Below, in pieces: positions 1 through 8,362 of a stretch of 53,977 nt of DNA. This DNA comes from Stentor coeruleus (taxonomy: Eukaryota > Ciliophora > Heterotrichea > Heterotrichida > Stentoridae), in NCBI GenBank assembly GCA_001970955.1, contig MPUH01000444.1, positions 1-53,977 of the forward strand. Reading direction: 5' to 3'. The notes under the pieces are model-generated. The model did not search any database. It saw only the letters and a program-made list of their open reading frames with translations, and was not told where the DNA came from. Every line of letters begins with the position of its first letter. Positions within the stretch are counted from its first letter, which is position 1. Made by a program: the position numbers and the translations under genes.

Positions 1-123
1 AAGGGAGATTTAGAGTATAAAATATGAGAATTATGCCTAAGATTAATAAAATGTAATTCTGATATTAGTTTAAGATTGATAATAATATAGATAATCTTCA
101 ATTTTATGCATAATCTGGACTAT

Positions 124-581
124 TTATCTGAATTTTTTTCTATTAGTAGCTTTTTTCCTATATCGATATTTTAATTTATCATAGTATATAATGAAGTAGT
201 AGTTATACATTGTGGAGGTGTGATTATCAGGGCCAAGTTCAGTTTCTATTATTTTTTGTGTATTTAGCTTATAGATTTCATTATTATTTTTGCTACTTGT
301 ATTTCTTCTTTGCCAATCTTCATTTTTTATATTGGTTATTTTTTAGTTTGAGTTTAGCAACCTTTTCCTCATGATTATCGATAGTAGTTGCACTAGACTA
401 CTGAAAATAATTATATATAGAATTTTGTCTATAACTTATTCGTGTATACCTTTATTTCTTGATATATAATTAATCTTGGCTATCGGGGTTAATCTAGTAT
501 CTGACTATTGGGCCATTATATCAGACTGTGTATTTCAGAAATATTGAGTTTATCCTTTACATTATCTAATACAGTCTCCAT
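124..581 (-). pseudogene. Decayed gene remnants of unknown family
   Basis: Several coding-like stretches lie on the minus strand in different frames. The best is 127-342, 72 sense codons ending in TAA (124-126), hydrophilic and Asn/Lys/Tyr-rich with a stretch reading ELGPDNHTSTMYNYYF. Just upstream, in another frame, 323-397 gives 25 codons ending in TGA (320-322), and the two abut at an A-run, as a one-base indel would produce. Further upstream an ATG at 579-581 opens 21 codons (reads METVLDNVKDKLNISEIHS) ending in TAA. No domain is recognised and no 15- or 16-nt intron that I tried repairs the breaks. It could be a degraded gene at a subtelomeric end, or chance open frames in AT-rich DNA. 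Confidence 0.35.
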
Positions 582-1244
582 AATTCCAGGGTAAGTTAAA
601 TCTTATTTATTATTTCACATATTTTTATTATGGGCTAGATTAATTGGAACATTTAAACTATCTTTTTACATATAATTGCAATATATCACTTATATGCCAA
701 AAAAAATGAAAATCGGGAAATGATAAGGTATTTAGAATTAAAATATTTTATATGCTGATTTATCTAACTAGTATGGTTAGTGTTTTTTTATTGCTTTTTA
801 TTGTGAGAATTATCATTCTCCAAGTCTAGAGTTCTGTTTATAATATAAAGAAAGTAAACATTTATTATATACTCAAATATGTTTTCAAAAGAAAATCTGT
901 TGGTTTCGGACCGGTGTCTTATGTGGTAGAATATCTAATTTTTTCATGTAAAAATTTGATTTAATCTCAAATTACTTACCAAAATATTTAAACCATCACA
1001 GTAAAGTTGAAAAGGGTTTAATTTGCTACTTTTTTTATTGATCCTTTAAGTTTGTGTACATTTTCTTTAAATTCAAGGTAATAAGATAGTTTTTTACTTC
1101 CAGTATACATAGACTATTGAAAAATCAAATATTGACATAATAAATTTCCAAAGTCTCAGCTTTTACTAAGAAAAATATAAATTTTTGTGCTATTTTATAT
1201 AGTTTTTTCTATTATAGTTTCATGAGTGAAGTTTTAATATTATA

Positions 1245-1307
1245 TCTAAAATATCATCACTACAATTTAATAACAAGTTTAAAGCGAGTTGTGCATAAAA
1301 ATATTTT
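1245..1307. repeat. 63-nt direct repeat, copy A (contig overlap)
   Basis: This is identical to 1425-1487 and ends exactly at the N at 1308. It is probably the unmerged overlapping end of one contig. Bases 1256-1284 also match 1341-1369, the segment that runs directly into the telomeric array. Confidence 0.9.
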
Positions 1308-1308
1308 N
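1308..1308. other. Assembly gap (single N)
   Basis: A single N separates the first copy of the 63-nt repeat from a short telomere-bearing piece (1309-1423). It marks a scaffold join rather than real contiguous sequence. Confidence 0.9.
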
Positions 1309-1340
1309 GTTTGCTTATATTTTATAAATTTTTTTTTAGC

Positions 1341-1369
1341 ATCACTACAATTTAATAACAAGTTTAAAG
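1341..1369. repeat. Shared segment ending in telomere (copy B)
   Basis: These 29 bases match 1256-1284 and the corresponding part of 1425-1487. In this copy the sequence continues into GGGTGTTA repeats instead of CGAGTTGTGC. To the left, copy B diverges from copy A after one more shared base. The junction looks like a telomere-addition point. Confidence 0.8.
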
Positions 1370-1423
1370 GGTGTTAGGGTGTTAGGGTGTTAGGGTGTTA
1401 GGGTGTTAGGGTGTTAGGGTGTT
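1369..1423 (+). repeat. Telomeric repeat array (GGGTGTTA)n
   Basis: Six complete copies of GGGTGTTA plus seven bases of a seventh end at the N at 1424. The complement is TAACACCC, a permutation of the heterotrich unit CCCTAACA. With the G-rich strand reading 5' to 3' rightward, it caps a molecule extending to the left. It therefore marks the physical right end of a macronuclear molecule that scaffolding placed inside this window, not a normal internal repeat. Confidence 0.92.
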
Positions 1424-1424
1424 N
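1424..1424. other. Assembly gap (single N)
   Basis: A single N follows the telomeric array directly and precedes the second copy of the 63-nt repeat. Sequence to the right belongs to a different contig from the telomere-capped piece. Confidence 0.9.
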
Positions 1425-1487
1425 TCTAAAATATCATCACTACAATTTAATAACAAGTTTAAAGCGAGTTGTGCATAAAAATATTTT
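1425..1487. repeat. 63-nt direct repeat, copy C
   Basis: Identical to 1245-1307 and continuous with the DNA leading to the ATPase gene at 1570. Merging copies A and C would give one uninterrupted locus with no telomere. Confidence 0.9.
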
Positions 1488-1569
1488 ATAATATTCTTCA
1501 AAATATATATAAACATAACCAAATCCTATTATCATAAATATTACTTTAAGAAAAAATCCAAACTAATTT

Positions 1570-4500
1570 TTAATATAAAATTTCTTCACTAGCTAAATGC
1601 TTTCTTTTTTTATGAAAACATGCTTTAATAAATCTGGCTGCTGTAGGGACAATAAGCCTCTCTATTAAAAATGTGAGAATTGACCCACCGATATAAATTC
1701 CTAGCATAATCCATCTGTAATCCATATGATCATCACAGAATAATTCAATAAAATTATATGTAAACTCGCTTCGATCTAAAAGAAAGTATATATTAAACGC
1801 AAATAAAATCGTCACAGTAATTACGAAAGGCTTGTTTTTATAAATCGGTTCTCTAAAAGGTTTTCCCATACTAAAAATTGTGCATATCCCTATAAGCTGT
1901 ACCGTCCCTTGTAAAAATATAACATTACCTTCTATAGAAGCAAGTGGCTCATCAATAGTAGACTTCCCCACTTCACAGTGGTCTGATGTACATTCTTTCT
2001 TATACCACAACATACTTTTAACTATACATATTGCTGCGACTATATACCCAATAGCTTGTATAATAGCAAATCCAATTGATAACAATATAGGTACAGATAT
2101 CAATGAGCCTGGAGGCATACGTTTAGAAAGCTTATGATGAGGTAAGCTTGCAGCCATAGTAAAGGTTAAAGGTAAGATAGTAAATATATCTTGATACATA
2201 TATTGGCTATTAGTTAGATTTGTTTTTTCTAAATATAATATAATTGCACATGTGAATTGAATAATACTATACATAAACATGAATTTAAAGCATTGAAATG
2301 AGGTTGCTAAAGCACAACGGCCTTCTTTTAGAATATAAATAATATTAGAAAGTTCGAGTGTAGAAAATGGAGCTGCAATTGAGGCTTCAGCTTTACTAAG
2401 GCTTATACCTACATCTGCTTGTTTTAAGGCTCCACAGTCATTTGCCCCATCACCAACCATACTTACCATTATTTCGCCAACTTGAAAACACTCGATAAGC
2501 ATTATTTTATGCTTTGGGGACATACGTCCAAAGACTTTACAATTTTCTCTGATAAGAAACATATATTCACGGTTTTCTGTTATGATTCTTTCAAGTAAAT
2601 TCCCAGTTATAGCCACTTCATAATTATTCCCACTAGGAAGATCATCTAGTCTTTTCCCATCATCGTCTTCCCAAACAATCTCCAATCCAACATAATCCCC
2701 AAAAATAACATTTTCGCTTTTGATAAAAGACAATTTTTTCGCTACAGAAATTCCTGTTAAAACATTATCTCCAGTTGAAATAACACAATGAATATCAGCT
2801 TTATCTAAAGTGCTAATTACATCAAAAGCATCATCTTTTATAAGGTTTTCTAATAATGGCAAACCTAAAAGCATTAAATCTTTTTCATTATCCTCCAGCT
2901 TTGAATTTACGTCAAAATTATCTAAAACTTTATATGCACATGCTAAAACTCTATATCCTTTTCTTGTGTATTTTAGGAATAATTGATACATATCTTCAGG
3001 GACATTTTCACATAAAGGAAATATAACTTCTGGGGCTCCTTTCATATAAAGGTAAATTATTCCATTTTCTTCTACAATAACACCCATTCTTTTCAATTCT
3101 GGTGAAAAATGAAAAATAAAATTACTCGTCAATGAAACTCTATCATCTGGCGACACAAAATTGATTTTCCCATTCTCCAGCATAATAGTCTTCCAATTCA
3201 ATGCATTTATTATAGCAATTTCTTGTGGATCTCCAATAAAAAGTCCATTTAAAATAGTAAAAGAATTGCAACATGCCATACATTTCTGAAAATCTAAACT
3301 TGCATCTCCTGGTAGAATTTCTTTATCAGGTAAGTTTATATCATAAACATAATTTAAACTCATTTCATCTTTAGTTAGAGTTCCTGTTTTATCAAAACAA
3401 ACTACACTAACTCTTCCAGAACAATTAATAGCAGATTGTGAAATACAGTTTATTTTTTTCTTTTTAAGCCTTCTCATAGAATAAACAATACCAATAGTCA
3501 TAGTTAAACGTAATGCAGGTGGTACAGATATAGTAATAAGATCAAATAGTTTTAATACAAAATTCCCAGAATCAATTCCTCCATCATTAAGTGGCTTAAT
3601 TGCAATAAAAAAACCAATTAAAGCTATTCCAAACATACATGCGATAAAAATCCATGAGTCTCTTTCGAATTTAAACCTACTAGATTTTGGGTATAATATT
3701 GATCTTACTAATTCTCCTTTAACTGTACAATACCCTATAGAAATAACAACTGCAAAACTTTGAGGATGCTTATCTATAACTGATGTTCCTGCATTTAGAG
3801 TATAAAGTTTATCTTTATTATAAATGTTATTGATTTCTGGTAAGGCTTCTTTTATTACAGGTTGTGATTCTCCTGTAAGCATAGTTTCATTTACTAAGCA
3901 AAATCCTGAAAGCAATATCATATCACAAGGAAAAGTTAGATTATCAGTAATTATAACTATATCCCCTGGGACTAAATCACAGCTTGATATTGTTTCTATA
4001 GTTCCATTTCTTAAAACATCAACATTTGTTATAAATGTTGCTAAGGATTTTAATCTTTTTAAGTTCCTTTGGATTAAATAGACATTGGCAATCAAAGTTA
4101 TACACATTATAAAGAATATAGTAATTGCATAATAAGCGTATTTCTCTGCTAACCAAATTACTACACTGAAAATTTGAAAAACAAAAAATGGTTCAAGTAT
4201 TTCATTGATAAAAATTTCAAAAATTTTTGGGATCGGGACATCAATAACAGAAGGACCAAAAATTTTCTGCCTATTCTTTATGAGTATTTTTGATGAAAGG
4301 CCTTCTTTCATACTATGGAATTCATTAAAACTCAATCTAGTATTGAAAACAAGCGGCAAGCACATTCCAAGTTCTTCTTGATAATAAAAGACTTCGTTTT
4401 TATATTTAAACATAATAAATTTAGTTTTCCCCCCTATGGCATGATTATCTAATACAGATTTTATACTTTTTTTTGAGTATAATTTAACAATAGTATGATC

Positions 4501-4731
4501 TAAACCATTACTACTAACTAAAATGTGACTAGCTTCATCTATATCGCATTTTTTATAGAAAATTTTTTGAAATACTAAAAGCCATCTATAAGGTAAGTAA
4601 AAAAGTCCTCCAGTAAATATAAGGCAAATAATAAAAGCTAATAATCCAGTCAATGAAGACTTCAAATATTGAACTTGAATAGAAGGCCGATCATCTAGAC
4701 TAGTCTGAACATTCGAATCACTCCTACTCAT
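1570..4731 (-). CDS. P5B-type (ATP13A-like) P-type ATPase
   Basis: A 1,053-aa polytopic membrane ATPase. The phosphorylation motif DKTGTLT has its Asp at about residue 447, and the actuator motif TGES lies near 286-289. KGAPE (nucleotide-binding domain) and a hinge GDGANDCGALKQADVG followed by the P5-type SEAS-like stretch (here KAEASIAAPF) are present. An N-terminal membrane hairpin precedes the first soluble domain, as in P5 enzymes. The M4 motif reads PPALR, close to PPALP of P5B pumps and unlike PPELP of P5A. P5B members (ATP13A2 group) export polyamines from endolysosomes; substrate here is inference. I start at the ATG at 4729-4731 (MSRSDSN); extension to 4806 would need a GTG start. 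Ends in TAA, with C-terminal membrane segments intact. Confidence 0.93.
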   Translation of the reverse strand: MSRSDSNVQTSLDDRPSIQVQYLKSSLTGLLAFIICLIFTGGLFYLPYRWLLVFQKIFYKKCDIDEASHILVSSNGLDHTIVKLYSKKSIKSVLDNHAIGGKTKFIMFKYKNEVFYYQEELGMCLPLVFNTRLSFNEFHSMKEGLSSKILIKNRQKIFGPSVIDVPIPKIFEIFINEILEPFFVFQIFSVVIWLAEKYAYYAITIFFIMCITLIANVYLIQRNLKRLKSLATFITNVDVLRNGTIETISSCDLVPGDIVIITDNLTFPCDMILLSGFCLVNETMLTGESQPVIKEALPEINNIYNKDKLYTLNAGTSVIDKHPQSFAVVISIGYCTVKGELVRSILYPKSSRFKFERDSWIFIACMFGIALIGFFIAIKPLNDGGIDSGNFVLKLFDLITISVPPALRLTMTIGIVYSMRRLKKKKINCISQSAINCSGRVSVVCFDKTGTLTKDEMSLNYVYDINLPDKEILPGDASLDFQKCMACCNSFTILNGLFIGDPQEIAIINALNWKTIMLENGKINFVSPDDRVSLTSNFIFHFSPELKRMGVIVEENGIIYLYMKGAPEVIFPLCENVPEDMYQLFLKYTRKGYRVLACAYKVLDNFDVNSKLEDNEKDLMLLGLPLLENLIKDDAFDVISTLDKADIHCVISTGDNVLTGISVAKKLSFIKSENVIFGDYVGLEIVWEDDDGKRLDDLPSGNNYEVAITGNLLERIITENREYMFLIRENCKVFGRMSPKHKIMLIECFQVGEIMVSMVGDGANDCGALKQADVGISLSKAEASIAAPFSTLELSNIIYILKEGRCALATSFQCFKFMFMYSIIQFTCAIILYLEKTNLTNSQYMYQDIFTILPLTFTMAASLPHHKLSKRMPPGSLISVPILLSIGFAIIQAIGYIVAAICIVKSMLWYKKECTSDHCEVGKSTIDEPLASIEGNVIFLQGTVQLIGICTIFSMGKPFREPIYKNKPFVITVTILFAFNIYFLLDRSEFTYNFIELFCDDHMDYRWIMLGIYIGGSILTFLIERLIVPTAARFIKACFHKKRKHLASEEILY

Positions 4732-6249
4732 ATTTATTATAATCCAAGTATTTTTTAAGTTAATATTGCAATAATCAGAAATAAGATATTTACTTTTTAG
4801 ATACACTAAATAGTTAATTTATTCTTAGAATTAGGTTTTAGATGATTTTGATAAGAAGGTGTTAGGGTTTAAAGATAGGGTATTTTAGAAGTTAAGTTAT
4901 TTTTGAGGTTGAACTTTATATAGAATGAGTTTTAGGAAATTATTGTTTGGAAATTTTTAGATATTAGGATTAATGTATGTGGCTAAGGATATAGAATTGC
5001 CTATTTTTTTGATTGAGGGTTTTAGTTTCATAAGAATTATAGAGAGGGATAAAGGAATTTATGATGTGATGAGGATCAAAAAAATTATAAAATGTAGGAA
5101 AATGGAAAGATTATTATGAGTAATAAAGATAAACATATGGAAATTTCGTTAAAAAAATAACTATATATACTTGGAAGGTAAAATGCTGATGATGGGTTGG
5201 AATTGTTGATAGTTTATGGAAAATTATATGAAATTTATATGAAATAGGATGATGTTGATTGTATTGAATCTGATGATCTTGTTGTGATAATTGATATAAA
5301 ATACTGGATTGATTCGCTTTGAAGTTTTATCTTCAATGAAATAACAATAATAATAACTAAAACAATTTTGACTAGATTATCATATTTGACATATTTATAT
5401 TATTGACTGATTTAGTAAAGTCTTTTGAATATATTTTTTTACTCTAGAATTATGTTTAGTAAATATTGATTATTGGCAATGATAATGCAAATAAACTTAA
5501 ATTTAACTACTTCTTGTAATATATATTGCTAAATATAATATATATGCATATTAGACATTTCTATAAGCAATAAATAATTCATTACCTAGAACTTGAGTGA
5601 AAATATTATCATTATAGAAAGCAATTTCTTTAGCAACACTGTATATTATCGAAATCATTTACAAATTAATAATAAAACAAAATCAAATTCAATTAGTAGA
5701 TTATATTTAGTTGATAAGACAAAATATTTCCTGATTATCATTCTTTAAAATATATGCCTACAAGCATAAATTTATAATTTATATATGGATTGTGAATAAA
5801 AACCTAAAAATTTAAAGCTCATACTGAATAAATGCATTTATTTGTGATTTAATCTACAAAAATATAATACAATAATATTTTTATCAAGAATTTCTTTGTT
5901 TATTAGACTTATTATTTGTTATTTATGATAAATTAGAATCTTCAATATAAAACAGAAAAAAAATAATCGATTAAATTACTTTTGATTATAGTGCATATCA
6001 AATAAATGACTAATTTTATTAAAATAAGATAAAAAATATTGAGAAAGCTTGATTGTCTAGTATTTAGTAAAAGGAAACTATTCAACTTATCCCTATAATA
6101 ACTAATCAATACATCAAAATCATTACCTAAAATATAATACCTTTATCATCATATAAACATACAATATAAAACATTAAAAATTAGTATATCAAAATTCAAA
6201 ACTCTATATAAAAACCTCTCTCAATCCTCCATCTTACAAATCCATTATT
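4732..6249. other. Intergenic region without recognisable gene
   Basis: I see no convincing coding frame here. About 4810-5290 is G-rich on the plus strand (so C-rich in the direction of the ATPase gene, which it precedes). About 5300-6100 is plain AT-rich. 6100-6249 is C-rich, the usual 3' flank of the minus-strand gene to the right. A telomere-like 11-mer lies at 4858-4868. Confidence 0.6.
4858..4868 (+). repeat. Interstitial telomere-like 11-mer
   Basis: GGTGTTAGGGT matches 11 consecutive bases of the GGGTGTTA array. It sits about 127 bp upstream of the ATPase start codon. It may be a trace of past telomere addition, a promoter element, or chance. Confidence 0.5.
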
Positions 6250-8073
6250 TTATTTACCAATACTAGCCTTCAAAGCTTTTTCCACCAGCTTAACCATCTC
6301 ACCCTTCGTCGGGATAATTGTAAAAACAGGAAAACTCCTTATCCTAATCCTTTCCCCTTTAACAACAATAGTATTCATTTCTTGTATAGCTTTATCAATA
6401 TTCCTAAAATTCCTCGCTTTAATTTCCTTAACAACCTTCAAATAATTTTTTTTACGTTCTAAAATATGTTCTTCTAAAATAATATTCCTCGAAGCAATAC
6501 TAATACCAGAATATTTTTTCATAACATGTGATCGTCTTTTTTTTTTAGTTAACTGTCTAGCATAATTAAGCATTTGTTCTTCTAAAGCTGAATTCCACAT
6601 ATTAACTAAAATTTCCCATTTAACTTTTTTTTTATGAGCATAATCAGTCCATATTCTTTGTATAAAAACAATTTTCTCAATATAACTTCTAAACCTATGA
6701 GGTAAAATATGATTACGAGCACTTTGTTTTATAGCTTTAACTTGGGTTTTCATGAAAAATTTTTTAACATTGAAAAGATAAAAACGTAATACAGTTAAAG
6801 TTCTTAAAATAAGCACAGAATCTATAGAATGTCCAACTTTTATTCTGTACATTTTCTGAAGTTTATATGCTGCTATGCTTTTTTTAACTTTATTAAATAC
6901 TTTTTGTCTGTTAAATTCTCGTATTCTACCTATTTCTTTTATAGACAAAGCGAAGTTAATTAAAGATATCCATTTTGACTGTTTTTCTTGGAGAACCATA
7001 AGTTCTTCATGTTTTTCTCGTTCTTTTTTTTCTTCTTCTAATCTTATCATCCTTTTGTTTATAATATTTAAAGTCCTTTCTTTTTTTTCTACCATATGCA
7101 TTCTTTTTCTTATTAAAACTGAGTCTCTTCGTATTTGCCAATCTTGTCTTTTATTAACCAGATCTCTTACAGAAAGTTTCCTTTTTAAAGTTTCGATGTT
7201 GATTTTAACAAAATCTTTTGTTAGAAATTTCCTTTCTGATTTTGATCTTGAAGGATATAAAATACTAAATTCGCTATCAAGTTTATTGATAGTTTCTTGT
7301 TCTTCTTTAGTGGTTTTTAAATTTTTAGACTTTTTTATATCAGTTTTATCACCAAATTTGACAGAAAGTGTGAGAATTGATTCGGATAAAGCTTCGATTG
7401 ATAAAAAAATTGCCTCGTTTTTGAATTTTAAACTAACGTCGGAGATTTGGAAAACGTCGTGCTTGCTTTTGACTTCGCTCATAGTTTTTGACGGCTCGGT
7501 ATGGATTTTTGATAAATAACTGATGGTTTTACCTTTGCTTCTTTTTATTGTGCAGGTCAGTGGAGGGGTTTTACCTTTGCTGTTTATGGTGAAATATTGA
7601 ATATCACCTGATTCTAAGAGGATTTCAATACTGTTTGAGTCATTGAGGATTATACGACGGTTCCCTGATGTACGGTTAGCGCAAATCATTTCAAGTTTTG
7701 TTAGGATTCTTGTGAAATCTTGGTCGGTTGGCATTTTCATTACGCCTTGTGATTGGCTTAGACCTGTAGATCGTAATGAGGTTTTGTGTATACGTCCAGA
7801 TTCGAAGATTTGATTTTTTTCATTTTCTCTTAGAGTCAAACCACTTAAATGGCTTGTTTTCGGTCTGTCAGGAAAGCTAAGCTGGATGTTGTATTGTGAA
7901 CTTTCTGGAGCATTGCTTGTTTCATAGACTAGTGTAGAGCTTTTTAAGGTTTTATCTTTTGAAAGAAAACGTTCTGGACTCATATCAGATGTGTACCCTA
8001 CTTGTGTTCTCGGACGAGATATGGGTAGTAGGGTTATTGATGAGAAAACGGGGTTAAGATTTTTCCTTAACAT
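6250..8073 (-). CDS. Basic IQ-motif coiled-coil protein
   Basis: A 607-aa, Lys/Arg-rich protein of unknown function. The N-terminal 120 residues are low-complexity and Ser/Thr-rich. The middle has a long Lys/Glu/Arg helix (about 330-365, MVEKKERTLNIINKRMIR region). IQ-like calmodulin-binding segments follow at AAYKLQKMYRIKVG and VFIQRIWTDYAHKKK. The second closely resembles the last IQ segment of the TPR/IQ protein at 23413-25029, suggesting shared use of a calmodulin or centrin-like light chain; that is inference. It starts at ATG 8071-8073 and ends TAA. A cytoskeletal or basal-body role is plausible but not shown. Confidence 0.8.
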   Translation of the reverse strand: MLRKNLNPVFSSITLLPISRPRTQVGYTSDMSPERFLSKDKTLKSSTLVYETSNAPESSQYNIQLSFPDRPKTSHLSGLTLRENEKNQIFESGRIHKTSLRSTGLSQSQGVMKMPTDQDFTRILTKLEMICANRTSGNRRIILNDSNSIEILLESGDIQYFTINSKGKTPPLTCTIKRSKGKTISYLSKIHTEPSKTMSEVKSKHDVFQISDVSLKFKNEAIFLSIEALSESILTLSVKFGDKTDIKKSKNLKTTKEEQETINKLDSEFSILYPSRSKSERKFLTKDFVKINIETLKRKLSVRDLVNKRQDWQIRRDSVLIRKRMHMVEKKERTLNIINKRMIRLEEEKKEREKHEELMVLQEKQSKWISLINFALSIKEIGRIREFNRQKVFNKVKKSIAAYKLQKMYRIKVGHSIDSVLILRTLTVLRFYLFNVKKFFMKTQVKAIKQSARNHILPHRFRSYIEKIVFIQRIWTDYAHKKKVKWEILVNMWNSALEEQMLNYARQLTKKKRRSHVMKKYSGISIASRNIILEEHILERKKNYLKVVKEIKARNFRNIDKAIQEMNTIVVKGERIRIRSFPVFTIIPTKGEMVKLVEKALKASIGK

Positions 8074-8362
8074 ATGAAAGCAAAATTTATTATCTTGTTT
8101 TTTTCCCTTTCAACAATTAAAGTATTTTATAATCTAAAATCAAACCAATCAATAAACAGTTATTACAAAATCTTAATTCCCCCAAACCAAAAGCTCCTTC
8201 TAAAATTACCTTAAAAACCTCCTAATAACATAAACCTTATCCTCCATTAACCCTACTCCCTCCCATATTCTTCTCCAAACCCATCATCTTCCCATAACCA
8301 AAATTCCAAAAATATTTTTTTTATCGTTTTCCCCTCTAAATCCTTCATAATAAAACTAATAA

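Noticed and set aside
4732-4806. 25-residue N-terminal extension of the ATPase
   Set aside because: It would require a GTG start; the ATG at 4731 has the usual A-rich context and leaves the N-terminal P5 architecture complete.
6875-7519. 214-codon plus-strand open frame
   Set aside because: It is fully antisense to the IQ-motif gene, rich in Leu/Ser/Phe as expected for the complement of a Lys/Glu/Arg-rich coiled coil, with no recognisable domain.
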